43,330 nucleotides of DNA from an uncultured Polaribacter sp. (GTDB lineage Bacteria > Bacteroidota > Bacteroidia > Flavobacteriales > Flavobacteriaceae), in contig CAJQQH010000169.1 of assembly GCA_905480405.1 (NCBI GenBank), forward strand, positions 1-43,330, read 5' to 3'. The notes below the pieces were generated by a model that searched no databases, was not told the DNA's origin, and saw nothing but the letters and a program-made list of their open reading frames with translations. This document shows positions 9,537 through 17,678 of the stretch, one piece after another. Positions within the stretch are counted from its first letter, which is position 1, and each line of letters opens with the position of its first letter. A program made the position numbers and the translations under genes.

Positions 9537-9568
9537 CAAATTATTATGCTAATATCGTGTTAAAATGG

Positions 9569-9576
9569 TAAGTTTG
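9569..9576 (+). promoter_or_regulatory. -7 box of the panC-panD operon
   Basis: TAAGTTTG matches TAnnTTTG and sits 23 nt before the panC ATG at 9600. The two divergent -7 boxes of this spacer are only 32 bp apart, so the promoters overlap and may compete. Confidence 0.6.
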
Positions 9577-9599
9577 CACACATTTCACACAGTTTTAAG

Positions 9600-10451
9600 A
9601 TGAAAATTTTTAAGAAAAAAAAGGATTTAAAAGCCTATTTACTAGTTAAAAGGCAAAAACAAAATACAATTGGTTTTGTGCCTACAATGGGTGCTTTACA
9701 CCAAGGTCATTTATCTTTAATTAAAAAAGCTAAGAAAAAAAACGACTTGGTTGTTGTAAGTATTTTTGTAAATCCTACTCAATTCGATAACAAAGAAGAT
9801 TTAGTGAAATATCCAAAAACACTCGAAAATGACACTAAATTACTAGAAAGTGTTTCTTGTGATGTTTTATTTTTTCCTTCTGTAGATGAAATTTATGAAA
9901 ATAATATTTCATCAGAAAAATTTAATTTCGATGGTTTAGAACATCAGATGGAAGGAAAGTTTAGAGATGGTCATTTCGATGGTGTTGGTACAATTGTAAA
10001 AACCTTGTTCGAAATTGTAGCTCCTAACAAAGCTTATTTTGGTGAAAAAGATTTTCAGCAATTGCAAATCATCAAAAAAATGGTAAAAAAACATCAATTA
10101 AAAGTAAAAATTAAAGGTTGTGCTATTTTTAGAGAAGAAGATGGTTTAGCAATGAGCTCTAGAAACACAAGACTAACTAAAGAATACAGGAATGCTGCAC
10201 CCTTTATCTACAAGACACTTAAAAAAGTACGCAAAATATTTGGTACAGAAAATGCAACTAATGTAACTAAATGGGTAGAAAATCAATTTAAAAAACACCC
10301 TTCTTTAAAGTTAGAGTATTTTACAATTGCTGATGAAAAAACATTAGAAACTGCAAAAAACAAAGAATCTAACACAAAATACCGTGCTTTTATTGCGGTA
10401 TTTGCAGGAGAAATACGATTGATAGACAACATTTCATTAAAAAACGATTAA
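9600..10451 (+). CDS. panC: Pantoate--beta-alanine ligase
   Basis: PanC joins pantoate and beta-alanine using ATP, the last step of pantothenate (coenzyme A precursor) synthesis. The 283 residues have the family length and the class I synthetase-like nucleotide site: PTMGALHQGHLSLI near residue 29, with HxGH, then FVNPTQF, GEKDFQQLQ, and the KMSKS-like MSSRN loop near 185. Gene order is panC-panD, 24 bp apart, so the enzyme that makes beta-alanine is encoded with the one that uses it. The start is fixed by the promoter box 23 nt upstream. Confidence 0.97.
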   Translation: MKIFKKKKDLKAYLLVKRQKQNTIGFVPTMGALHQGHLSLIKKAKKKNDLVVVSIFVNPTQFDNKEDLVKYPKTLENDTKLLESVSCDVLFFPSVDEIYENNISSEKFNFDGLEHQMEGKFRDGHFDGVGTIVKTLFEIVAPNKAYFGEKDFQQLQIIKKMVKKHQLKVKIKGCAIFREEDGLAMSSRNTRLTKEYRNAAPFIYKTLKKVRKIFGTENATNVTKWVENQFKKHPSLKLEYFTIADEKTLETAKNKESNTKYRAFIAVFAGEIRLIDNISLKND

Positions 10452-10475
10452 CCAAAAAAATACTATTTTTGTAAT

Positions 10476-10826
10476 ATGTTAGTACAAGTTGTAAAATCAA
10501 AAATCCACCGTGTAAAAGTTACAGGTGCAGATTTAAATTATATAGGAAGCATTACCATTGATGAAGATTTAATGGACGCAGCAAACATTATTGAAGGTGA
10601 ACGTGTTCAAATCGTAAACAACAATAATGGAGAACGTTTAGAAACCTATGCTATTCCTGGACCACGAGGAAGCGGAGAAATTACATTAAACGGAGCTGCT
10701 GCTAGAAAAGTAGCAAAAGGAGATGTTTTAATTTTAATCGTTTATGGTTTTTTAGAATTAGAAGAAGCTAAAAAGTTTAAACCATCGTTAGTTTTTCCAA
10801 ACGAAAAAGATAATACACTTACATAG
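10476..10826 (+). CDS. panD: Aspartate 1-decarboxylase
   Basis: PanD decarboxylates aspartate to beta-alanine for pantothenate. The 116-residue proenzyme self-cleaves between Gly24 and Ser25 (visible as [10 protein letters not shown]) to make the pyruvoyl cofactor from the serine. Other expected elements are seen: Lys9 and the KIHR start, [22 protein letters not shown], and [13 protein letters not shown]. It follows panC by 24 bp and precedes the membrane-protein gene by 2 bp. Some bacteria need the PanM/PanZ maturation factor; none is visible here, and Bacteroidota PanD is normally thought to mature without it. Confidence 0.97.
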   Translation: MLVQVVKSKIHRVKVTGADLNYIGSITIDEDLMDAANIIEGERVQIVNNNNGERLETYAIPGPRGSGEITLNGAAARKVAKGDVLILIVYGFLELEEAKKFKPSLVFPNEKDNTLT

Positions 10827-10828
10827 GT

Positions 10829-11773
10829 TTGAATATTAAAAAGATTTTAAAAATTATATTACCTCTCGTTTTGGGAGGTTTTTTAGTTTGGTATTCTTTA
10901 TCTAGTATTTCTTTAGAAACACTTGCCAAATACTTTAAAGAAGCTAATTATACTTGGATTTTTCTTGGGCTTTTCTTCGGGATTTTAAGTCACCTTTCTA
11001 GAGCCTATAGATGGAAATTTATGTTAGAGCCTCTAGGCTTTAAACCTAAATTTACAAACAGTGTTTTAGCTGTTTTAGTTGGCTATTTAGTAAACTTAGC
11101 ATTGCCAAGAGCAGGAGAAATTTCTAGAGCTACTGTAATGGCAAACTACGAGAAAATTCCGTTCGAAAAAGGCTTCGGAACCATTGTAGCAGAACGTATT
11201 GCAGATTTAATAATGATGCTTTGTATTATTGCAATTACTCTTTTTGTTCAATTCGATTTTATTTATGACCTGTTAACCAAAAACTTTAATCCTACTAAAA
11301 TAATTATTGGGTTAGCTGTTGTAATTATTGGATTTTACATCCTATCTTCCTTTGTAAAAAAAGCTGAATCTGGTTTTCTATTAAAAATAAAAACATTTGT
11401 TGCTGGTTTAATAGAAGGTGTTACTAGTATTTTTAAGATGAAAAATAAATGGGCTTTTATATTTCATACCGTTTTTATTTGGGTAATGTATGTTTGTATG
11501 TTTTGGGCAACAATACCTGCAATAGATGGTTTAGAGGTACCTTTTGGCGGAATTTTAATTGGTTTTATTGCTGGTGGTTTTTCTATTGCTGCTACTAACG
11601 GAGGCGTTGGTTTATACCCAATTGCTGTAGCTGGTGCTTTGGCTTTGTTTGATATACCTACAGAACCTGCAACTGCTTTTGGTTGGATTATGTGGACTGC
11701 TCAAACTGCTATGATTGTGGTTTTTGGTGGTTTAGCATTTTTAGCACTTCCTATTTACAATAAGAATAAGTAG
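10829..11773 (+). CDS. YbhN/UPF0104-type integral membrane protein (LPG synthase TM-domain family)
   Basis: A 314-residue polytopic inner-membrane protein with about eight hydrophobic segments, belonging to the family of the flippase-like transmembrane domain of lysylphosphatidylglycerol synthase. Motifs seen are HLSRAYRWKFMLEPLG near residue 56, LVNLALPRAGEISRA near 90 and GGFSIAATNGGVGLYPIAVAGAL near 250, the usual family signature. The soluble aminoacyl-transferase domain of MprF is absent, so it is not a lysyl-lipid synthase; a lipid-related transport role is possible but unproven. The start codon is TTG, 2 bp after the panD stop; the next ATG is about 65 codons in, so TTG is preferred. 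It is translationally coupled with panD. Confidence 0.85.
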   Translation: MNIKKILKIILPLVLGGFLVWYSLSSISLETLAKYFKEANYTWIFLGLFFGILSHLSRAYRWKFMLEPLGFKPKFTNSVLAVLVGYLVNLALPRAGEISRATVMANYEKIPFEKGFGTIVAERIADLIMMLCIIAITLFVQFDFIYDLLTKNFNPTKIIIGLAVVIIGFYILSSFVKKAESGFLLKIKTFVAGLIEGVTSIFKMKNKWAFIFHTVFIWVMYVCMFWATIPAIDGLEVPFGGILIGFIAGGFSIAATNGGVGLYPIAVAGALALFDIPTEPATAFGWIMWTAQTAMIVVFGGLAFLALPIYNKNK

Positions 11774-11780
11774 TTTTTTT

Positions 11781-11861
11781 GGCGTTCCCAAAGGTCGCGT
11801 TTTCTTTACTCGCTTAAAAAAAACAAAAAAGAGCTCAAACATGCCATTCAATCACTAACGC
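11781..11861. repeat. Candidate dispersed intergenic repeat with GCGTT/AACGC ends
   Basis: The 81-bp segment starts GGCGTTCCCAAAGGTCG, contains CTCGCTT and GCTCAAACATGCC, and ends CAATCACTAACGC, so its ends are complementary (GCGTT with AACGC). It is more GC-rich than its surroundings and resembles a non-coding repeat I recall between genes of Flavobacteriia. Only one copy is in this window, so the repeat status is from memory and not shown here. It may also act as the 3' end of the panC operon transcript. Confidence 0.4.
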
Positions 11862-11932
11862 AACTATTTACCTATTTTTAGGAAACTATTTTTATATAGA
11901 ATTTTTAAAAGACAAATTTCAAGATTACTTTG

Positions 11933-11940
11933 TAACTTTG
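11933..11940 (+). promoter_or_regulatory. -7 box of radA
   Basis: TAACTTTG matches TAnnTTTG, 30 nt before the radA ATG at 11971. No TTG is found at 20-nt spacing. Confidence 0.5.
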
Positions 11941-11970
11941 ATACTCTAAAACTTTGTAACTATTTTTCAA

Positions 11971-13332
11971 ATGGCTAAAACCAAAACAACTTTTTTCTGT
12001 CAAAACTGCGGAACTCAACATGCAAAATGGATTGGGCAATGTGGCGCTTGTAAAGAATGGAATACCATTGTAGAAGAAGTAATACAAAAAGAAGAAAAAC
12101 GAGTTTGGAAACAATCTACAACTGCAAAACAGAATGTAAACAAACCATTAAAAATTGCTGATATTCAATTAAACCCAGAAGAAAGAGTTGTTACTAATAA
12201 TAACGAATTAGACACTGTTTTAGGTGGCGGATTGGTAAAAGGCTCTGTAACACTTTTAGGAGGAGAACCAGGAATTGGTAAATCAACCTTACTACTACAG
12301 GTTGCTTTAAACATCAGTCAAAAAGTATTGTATGTTTCTGGAGAAGAAAGTCAATCTCAAATAAAAATGAGAGCAGAAAGATTAGAAGCTAACAATTCTA
12401 ATTGTTTAATTCTTACAGAAACCAACACACAAAATATATTTAAAAATATTGAAGAAACTGAACCAGAAGTTTTAGTAATAGACTCTATTCAAACATTACA
12501 CACAAGCTCTATAGAAGCTTCTCCTGGTAGTATTTCTCAAATTAGAGAAACTGCTGCTGAATTGATAAAATACGCCAAAGAAACGGCAACTCCCGTTTTA
12601 TTAATTGGCCACATTAACAAAGATGGAAATATTGCAGGACCAAAAATCCTAGAACATATGGTAGATGTTGTTTTACAATTTGAAGGCGACAGAAACCATA
12701 CGTACAGAATTTTACGAAGTCAAAAAAATAGGTTTGGTTCAACATCAGAATTAGGAATTTACGAAATGCTTTCTAACGGATTAAGAGAAATCTCAAATCC
12801 ATCAGAAATTTTAATTTCTAAAAAAGACGCAGATTTAAGCGGAACAGCAATTGCAAGTACTTTAGAAGGAATTAGACCTTTAATGATAGAAGTACAAGCT
12901 TTAGTTTCTACAGCTGTTTACGGAACACCTCAACGCTCTACAACTGGTTATAATTTAAAAAGATTAAACATGATTTTAGCCGTTCTCGAAAAAAGAGCAG
13001 GTTTTAAATTGGGTGCAAAAGATGTTTTTTTAAATATTACGGGAGGAATAAATGTTGATGACCCTGCAATAGATTTAGCCGTTGTAGCTGCAATTTTATC
13101 TTCTAACCAAGATGTTGCTATTAACCCTAATGTTTGTTTTGCTGCAGAAGTTGGTTTAGCAGGAGAAATAAGACCTGTTTCTAAAATAGACCAAAGAATT
13201 ACAGAAGCAGAAAAGTTAGGCTATAAAACTTTAGTAGCTTCTAAATACAATAAAATTTCTTCTAAAAACCACGGAATAAGATTAGTTTTAGTTGGTAAAA
13301 TTGAAGAAGCTTTTGCAACTTTGTTTGCTTAA
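11971..13332 (+). CDS. radA: DNA repair protein RadA
   Basis: RadA (Sms) is a RecA-like ATPase and helicase that promotes branch migration during homologous recombination. The 453 residues show the full architecture: an N-terminal C4 zinc finger (CQNCGTQHAKWIGQCGAC, residues 9-26), Walker A GGEPGIGKST near 97, Walker B-like VLVIDSIQT near 165, the RadA-specific KNRFG motif near 253, and a C-terminal Lon-protease-like domain without the protease serine (FKLGAKDVFLNITGG). It stands alone with its own promoter box and no obvious operon partner. Confidence 0.97.
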   Translation: MAKTKTTFFCQNCGTQHAKWIGQCGACKEWNTIVEEVIQKEEKRVWKQSTTAKQNVNKPLKIADIQLNPEERVVTNNNELDTVLGGGLVKGSVTLLGGEPGIGKSTLLLQVALNISQKVLYVSGEESQSQIKMRAERLEANNSNCLILTETNTQNIFKNIEETEPEVLVIDSIQTLHTSSIEASPGSISQIRETAAELIKYAKETATPVLLIGHINKDGNIAGPKILEHMVDVVLQFEGDRNHTYRILRSQKNRFGSTSELGIYEMLSNGLREISNPSEILISKKDADLSGTAIASTLEGIRPLMIEVQALVSTAVYGTPQRSTTGYNLKRLNMILAVLEKRAGFKLGAKDVFLNITGGINVDDPAIDLAVVAAILSSNQDVAINPNVCFAAEVGLAGEIRPVSKIDQRITEAEKLGYKTLVASKYNKISSKNHGIRLVLVGKIEEAFATLFA

Positions 13333-13549
13333 AGCTAGTACAGGCTCAAATTTACCACAACATCTTTGTCTTTGTATATGGTTTGATTTAGTAGATATAA
13401 ATCGAATAGAAAATCCATTAAGATTTTTTGTTATAAATTTATAATTAGCAATAAACTATAAATACTGTTATGCCCTTTATTTTTATTTATCCAAAGCCAA
13501 ATATGCTATATCTTTTAAAAGAGTATAAGCATTTTGACGAGTTCCAAAA

Positions 13550-13645
13550 CTATTTGACAAAACTAAACGGATTGAATGATAGCGGCTCAATAACCCAAGT
13601 AACTCCTATTGCTAAAACAAGAATAATCAGTAATAATATTTTCAT
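13550..13645 (-). CDS. Possible 31-residue hydrophobic small protein
   Basis: ATG at 13645 to TAG at 13550. The product begins MKILLLIILVLAIGVTW and is one hydrophobic helix followed by a short polar tail (PLSFNPFSFVK). A near-consensus -7 sequence (TATCGTTTG, one base too long) lies about 20 bp upstream. A single-helix small membrane protein is possible, or a remnant of a signal peptide from a lost gene. No family is recognised, and frames of this length arise by chance in AT-rich DNA. Confidence 0.22.
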   Translation of the reverse strand: MKILLLIILVLAIGVTWVIEPLSFNPFSFVK

Positions 13646-13717
13646 TAGTTGAATTTAGAGGTAACTTAAATCAAACGATACAACACTTTTTTTTTACTAT
13701 GATACATTACATTATGC

Positions 13718-13754
13718 TTAACGTTAACACCAACATCCTATCGATTATAATCGA
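13718..13754. promoter_or_regulatory. Two adjacent perfect palindromes
   Basis: TTAACGTTAA (10 bp) and TCGATTATAATCGA (14 bp), separated by 13 bp, in non-coding DNA. They could be operator sites, but no promoter box or gene start adjoins them on either strand, so this is only a candidate. Confidence 0.25.
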
Positions 13755-13970
13755 CTTATATTAGTAATTAGTTTTTTTTAAGGCATAAATCAATAGCAAA
13801 AACATCTTTTTCAAGTTCAAATTTCGTTGAATGTTTATGTTAAATCATCGTCATTGCTATAGCTTGCAAGAAGAGAAATTACTAAAACCAATAAAAACTT
13901 AACTAACCAATTTTCATTTTTAAATTAAATTTTATAGATGTAAAAATATCGAAATGGTTGTGTCAAATTA

Positions 13971-14534
13971 CTACCAACTATACCCTATTCGCAAATGCAT
14001 ATTTAATTCTATTTCACTTTTATTCTTTAAATAACCAGCACGTTCAGCAAATGTGTAACTATATCCTGCGCCAATACCTGCTTCATAATTAAAATGTTCG
14101 CCAATATTTCTTCTAATACCCCAAGTTGGTATAATAGAAAAATCACTTACTACAGGAACATTTTTAGTATTGAACAATACAAACCAATCTGGATGATAAC
14201 TCATTTTTAAAGCAATAAAACTACCACTATTTCCATCAATTCTTTTTGACTTCTTTAAGCGTTTTTTAAGGTTATAATAGAATCTTGGCTCAACAACTAT
14301 AACTGGTGTGAGCAGAAATGGAGTATCATCATAAAAAGTAGTTTCCCAAATACCAAAATCAAAACCAACCTCTGTTCTTAGTGCTATGGTATTTGATAGT
14401 TTTGTTTCGTTGTATGCCCAAATCCCCAAAACTCCAGTTTGTAATCCATATGTTGAGTTTTCTACACTTGCATTTTGGGATTTGGCGATTAAAGTTATTC
14501 CGCACAAAGCCAACACTAATAAAGTTTTTTTCAT
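13971..14534 (-). CDS. Secreted/outer-membrane beta-barrel-like hypothetical protein
   Basis: A 187-residue protein with a clear Sec signal peptide (MKKTLLVLALCGITLIAKSQN, cleavage expected near residue 19-20). The mature part alternates short amphipathic strands with tight turns (GVLGIWAYNETKLS, LRTEVGFDFGIWE, VEPRFYYNLKKRLKK, EAGIGAGYSYTF) and ends with an aromatic residue (LRIGYSW), the usual outer-membrane barrel C-terminus. It probably forms a small barrel of about eight strands. I cannot assign a function. It is monocistronic, flanked by long non-coding stretches. Confidence 0.75.
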   Translation of the reverse strand: MKKTLLVLALCGITLIAKSQNASVENSTYGLQTGVLGIWAYNETKLSNTIALRTEVGFDFGIWETTFYDDTPFLLTPVIVVEPRFYYNLKKRLKKSKRIDGNSGSFIALKMSYHPDWFVLFNTKNVPVVSDFSIIPTWGIRRNIGEHFNYEAGIGAGYSYTFAERAGYLKNKSEIELNMHLRIGYSW

Positions 14535-14916
14535 AATAATAATAATTTAAAAAATTTCGATTTCTACAAAGCACCTCCCGTTATTATTAATTACATCTAG
14601 TAAAAGGGAAAGGAATTATTTTAGGATAATTATTTACTCTGCTTTATTTAATTAATAATGCAAAGATGGAGAGAAAAGAAAGGTGAGTCGTCCTAAAATG
14701 AGATTGCGGACTTATTAGTGAGATTTGAGACTTTTATAAACAGGTTTAAATTTATGTTGTATTGATATTAATATTCTTAATTAGAATTTTTATAATGCGC
14801 CTAGTTCATTTATAATTAAATCCATAAAAAGTCAATAAGAAAAAAATACTCCTTTTAAAACAAAAAAACCAAACATTTAAGTTTGGTTTTTTTCAATTTT
14901 ATTAAAAAAAAGATTG
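14535..14916. other. 382-bp intergenic region between the barrel protein and hemD
   Basis: It contains the hemD terminator at its right end and presumably the promoter of the barrel-protein gene, although no TAnnTTTG box was found on the minus strand. Runs such as AGATTGCGGACTTATTAGTGAGATTTGAGACT (14701-14732 region) show no open frame of note; the longest start-to-stop frame I saw on minus is 11 codons. It may hold gene remnants too decayed to name. Confidence 0.5.
14862..14893 (-). terminator. Terminator downstream of hemD
   Basis: A perfect 13-bp stem (arms 14862-14874 and 14881-14893, AAAAAAACCAAAC with GTTTGGTTTTTTT) and a six-base loop, 24 bp beyond the hemD stop on the minus strand. 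The T-run lies in the distal arm on either strand. Confidence 0.85.
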
Positions 14917-15663
14917 TTATTTCTTATTTGCTATTTTAATATACTTATCTAAAGCCATAGTCATAGAAGGCGTTTCTGGCGCTGGTGCAGTAATATCACA
15001 TTTAAAACCAGCTTCTGTTACAGCTCTAACTGTAGAATTACCAAAAGCAGCAATTCTAGTATCGTTTTGTTTAAAGTTTGGAAAATTCTTTAATAAAGAT
15101 TCTATTCCAGATGGGCTAAAGAATACTAAAACATCATAAAAAACATCTTCTAAATCAGACAAATCACTTACAACAGTTCTATATAAGTCTAATCTTTTCC
15201 ATTTTACACCTAATTTATCTAATTCAGTAGGAATTAATGGTTTTAACTTATCTGAAGATGGCAATAAAAATTGCTCAGTTTTATGTTTTTTAATTAGCTT
15301 AATTAAATCAGGAAATGTTCTATTACCTACATAAATTTTACGTTTTCTATAGACAACATATTTTTGTAAGTAATAAGCTACAGCTTCAGATTGACAGAAG
15401 TACTTCATACTATCTGGCACTTTAAAACGCATCTCTTCGGCTACTCTAAAGAAATGATCTACAGCATTTCTACTTGTTAAAATAATTGCAGAAAAACTAG
15501 ATAAATCAATTTTATGAGCTCTTATTTCTTTTACAGAAATACCTTCTACATGAATAAAAGATCTAAAGTCAATTTTTACTTTTTGTTTATCAGACAAATC
15601 AAAGTAGGGAGATGTTTCTGTCTTTGGTGCAGGTTGTGATACTAAGATTGTTTTCACTTTCAT
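14917..15663 (-). CDS. hemD: Uroporphyrinogen-III synthase
   Basis: HemD closes hydroxymethylbilane to uroporphyrinogen III with inversion of ring D in tetrapyrrole (haem) synthesis. The 248-residue protein matches the two-domain HemD fold of low sequence conservation: IILTSRNAVDHFF near residue 60, FLLPSSDKLKPLIPTELDKLGVKWKRLDLYRT in the middle, and VLVFFSPSGIESLLKNFP near 180 followed by AAFGNSTVRAVTEAGF. The paired 'S/T-S-x-N/G' turn motifs (TSRNAV and SPSGIE) are the family hallmark. It follows the DUF4271 gene by 17 bp, the common Bacteroidota pairing, and ends at a strong terminator. Confidence 0.9.
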   Translation of the reverse strand: MKVKTILVSQPAPKTETSPYFDLSDKQKVKIDFRSFIHVEGISVKEIRAHKIDLSSFSAIILTSRNAVDHFFRVAEEMRFKVPDSMKYFCQSEAVAYYLQKYVVYRKRKIYVGNRTFPDLIKLIKKHKTEQFLLPSSDKLKPLIPTELDKLGVKWKRLDLYRTVVSDLSDLEDVFYDVLVFFSPSGIESLLKNFPNFKQNDTRIAAFGNSTVRAVTEAGFKCDITAPAPETPSMTMALDKYIKIANKK

Positions 15664-15680
15664 ACGCTTTCTTTTTGTAA

Positions 15681-16349
15681 TTAAGACATCAATTTAAACA
15701 GTATAAATAGCGGTGCTATTTCGAAGGCGCAAAAGTACAATATAAAATAAAACAACTCACTAAAAATCAGCTTTTTGTTTATTACCACATGAAACACGAA
15801 ACGTAAAACAAATAAAAAGGCAGCAAAACAGAACAAGTAAACTTGTTTTAAGCTAGCATATTGGCTTAAAACAATTGCTATGTATAGTAAAAGTGAAATA
15901 GTATATAAATAACTGTATTTAGAAATTATAAAAAAACGAACTTCGTCTTTTATTAAAAATAAAAGAGAAAATAAATATTCTAAAGTTCTTTTTATTAAGA
16001 AATATGTAGTTAAACTAAAAAAAACAGATAAGAAAGAAGGTAAATCTTTTAATATTACTTCTAATTTATATTCTTTAAAATTAAAAGTTAAAAGAGACAA
16101 CACTAGCATAGAAAAAACAAAAATTACTATTTGAAAAACATCAAAAAAACCTGTTTTATCTTCTGTTTCACTCTCAATATAATTAACACTAAAAAAATTA
16201 AAAAAATTTCCTTTTAGCCTTTTAGAATCAATTAACTTTAATAAAACAATACTAAAAAACATAAGTAATAAAACCGATGTAATCCAATTATTAGAATATG
16301 CTATTTTTTCTAGTGCTTGCAAGTTGTTTTCAATTCTTAAGATTAACAC
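15681..16349 (-). CDS. DUF4271 integral membrane protein
   Basis: A 222-residue polytopic membrane protein with about six or seven hydrophobic segments (for example SVLLLMFFSIVLLKLI, VFQIVIFVFSMLVLSLL, LYTISLLLYIAIVL and a C-terminal AFEIAPLFILFKLM). Size, topology and position directly before hemD fit the Bacteroidota family DUF4271, function unknown. The start is GTG at 16349 (reads VLILRIENN); no in-frame ATG lies nearby upstream. The link to hemD suggests a haem or envelope role, but this is only context. Confidence 0.85.
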   Translation of the reverse strand: MLILRIENNLQALEKIAYSNNWITSVLLLMFFSIVLLKLIDSKRLKGNFFNFFSVNYIESETEDKTGFFDVFQIVIFVFSMLVLSLLTFNFKEYKLEVILKDLPSFLSVFFSLTTYFLIKRTLEYLFSLLFLIKDEVRFFIISKYSYLYTISLLLYIAIVLSQYASLKQVYLFCFAAFLFVLRFVFHVVINKKLIFSELFYFILYFCAFEIAPLFILFKLMS

Positions 16350-16370
16350 AAAATTAGTAATTAAATAATG

Positions 16371-16378
16371 TATATTTG
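16371..16378 (+). promoter_or_regulatory. -7 box of the polyprenol-phosphate mannosyltransferase operon
   Basis: TATATTTG matches TAnnTTTG and ends 27 nt before the ATG at 16406. The alternative TTG start at 16376 would lie inside this box, so the box decides the start codon in favour of 16406. Confidence 0.65.
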
Positions 16379-16405
16379 TCTTCTTACATACATAATTATC
16401 TATTT

Positions 16406-17128
16406 ATGTCAGATGCATTAGTTATTATCCCAACTTATAACGAAAAAGAGAATATTGAAGCCATTATAAGGGCAACTTTCAATCAAAAGAAGGCATTTCA
16501 TATTTTAATTGTTGATGATAATTCTCCTGACGGAACTTCAAATATTGTAGAAACCTTAATAAATGAATTTCCAAATCAACTTTTTTTAGAAAAAAGATTG
16601 GGTAAAAACGGACTAGGTACAGCTTATATTCATGGTTTTAAATGGGCAATCGAAAAAAAATACGATTACATAATAGAAATGGATGCAGATTTTTCTCATG
16701 ACCCAAAAGATTTAATACGTTTATACAATGCGTGTCATGTAGAAAATGCCGATTTCTCTGTAGGTTCTAGGTATGTTAACAAAAAAGTTAATGTAGTTAA
16801 TTGGGATATGAAACGTTTATTACTTTCTTATTTTGCATCTAAATATGTTAGAATTGTAACAAGGATTCCAATATTTGATACAACAGCTGGTTTTGTATGT
16901 TGGAAAAGAAACGTACTAGAAACCATTAATATAGATAAAATTAAATTTGTTGGTTATGCTTTTCAAATAGAAATGAAATTTAAAGCTTGGAAGCATAAAT
17001 TTATAGTAAAAGAAGTATCTGTTATTTTTACTGATAGAACTTTAGGAACTTCTAAAATGAGTGGAAATATTGTGTATGAAGCTTTATTCGGGGTTATAAA
17101 AATGCGTTTAAAAGGATTACCAAAATAA
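16406..17128 (+). CDS. Polyprenol monophosphomannose synthase-like GT2 glycosyltransferase
   Basis: The 240-residue family GT2 enzyme is expected to transfer mannose from GDP-mannose to a polyprenyl phosphate at the cytoplasmic face. Motifs are ALVIIPTYNEKENI at the N-terminus, ILIVDDNSPDGT near residue 40, EMDADFSHDPKDL (DxD metal site) near 95, and GSRYV. It matches the DPM1-like short form with no C-terminal membrane segments. The upstream TTG at 16376 extends the frame by ten residues, but that codon is within the promoter box, so ATG 16406 is chosen. It heads a plus-strand group with the GNAT gene (4 bp), dihydroorotase and DUF4296, a neighbourhood shared by many flavobacteria. Confidence 0.9.
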   Translation: MSDALVIIPTYNEKENIEAIIRATFNQKKAFHILIVDDNSPDGTSNIVETLINEFPNQLFLEKRLGKNGLGTAYIHGFKWAIEKKYDYIIEMDADFSHDPKDLIRLYNACHVENADFSVGSRYVNKKVNVVNWDMKRLLLSYFASKYVRIVTRIPIFDTTAGFVCWKRNVLETINIDKIKFVGYAFQIEMKFKAWKHKFIVKEVSVIFTDRTLGTSKMSGNIVYEALFGVIKMRLKGLPK

Positions 17129-17132
17129 AACT

Positions 17133-17597
17133 ATGAACGAATCTATTTCTATTAGAAAAGCTAATTTAGATGATCTAAAAACCTTATTAGAATTTGAACA
17201 AGGTGTTATAATTGCGGAAAGACCTTTAGACCCTTTTTTAAGTAAAAGTGAAATATTTTATTACAATATACCAGAATTAATTACTTCTGAAAACTCTAAT
17301 TTATTAGTTGCTATTTCAAATAACGAACTTGTGGCATCTGGTTATATTAGGTTAGAAAATTCAAAACAATATCATAAAAATTCAAAACATGGTTACATTG
17401 GTTTTATGTTTGTAAAACCTTCTTTTAGAGGTAAAAAAATTAGTACCTTAATTTTAAAATCTTTAAAAGAATGGGCAAAAGAAAAGAATCTAAAAGAACT
17501 AAGATTAGATGTTTATAGTAATAATAATGGAGCAGTAAAAGCTTATGAACGTTTTGGATTTACTAAAAGTTTAGTAAACATGAGAATGGATATTTAA
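17133..17597 (+). CDS. GNAT family N-acetyltransferase
   Basis: A 154-residue acetyltransferase of the GCN5 family, using acetyl-CoA; substrate unknown. Seen: SIRKANLDDLKTLLEFE at the start (strand 1, helix 1), HGYIGFMFVKPSFRGKKISTLILKSLKEWA (motif A, with the RGKKIS pyrophosphate-binding turn replacing Q/RxxGxG/A), and the C-terminal LRLDVYSNNNGAVKAYERFGFTK (motif B). It starts 4 bp after the mannosyltransferase stop, so it is co-transcribed. The 5' part contains an insertion (RPLDPFLSKSEIFYYNIPEL) seen in a subset of flavobacterial GNATs. Confidence 0.9.
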   Translation: MNESISIRKANLDDLKTLLEFEQGVIIAERPLDPFLSKSEIFYYNIPELITSENSNLLVAISNNELVASGYIRLENSKQYHKNSKHGYIGFMFVKPSFRGKKISTLILKSLKEWAKEKNLKELRLDVYSNNNGAVKAYERFGFTKSLVNMRMDI

Positions 17598-17678
17598 AAT
17601 CAACAATTTTAAGTTAAAATAAAAACCTTTGACTAACTTTTCTAATAATTTATGTCTCTGAGTTTAAAAAATTATAAA

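Larger units (their letters stand above)
13333..13970. other. 638-bp intergenic region without a confident gene
   Basis: Between radA and the outer-membrane-protein gene. It holds two tiny minus-strand open frames (13335-13418, 27 codons; 13550-13645, 31 codons) and two perfect palindromes: TTAACGTTAA at 13718-13727 and TCGATTATAATCGA at 13741-13754. A plus-strand frame at 13470-13652 lacks any recognisable features. The region may hold decayed genes; I recognise no family in it. Confidence 0.6.

Noticed and set aside
11781..11861. Integron attC site
   Set aside because: The end motifs are GCGTT...AACGC, opposite to the AAC...GTT layout of attC, and there is no integrase or gene cassette.
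13470..13652. 60-codon plus-strand ORF in the intergenic region
   Set aside because: No recognisable feature; it overlaps a minus-strand frame and begins without a promoter box; composition suggests chance.
16376..16405. TTG start giving a ten-residue extension of the mannosyltransferase
   Set aside because: The TTG lies inside the TATATTTG -7 box; the ATG at 16406 fits the family N-terminus.
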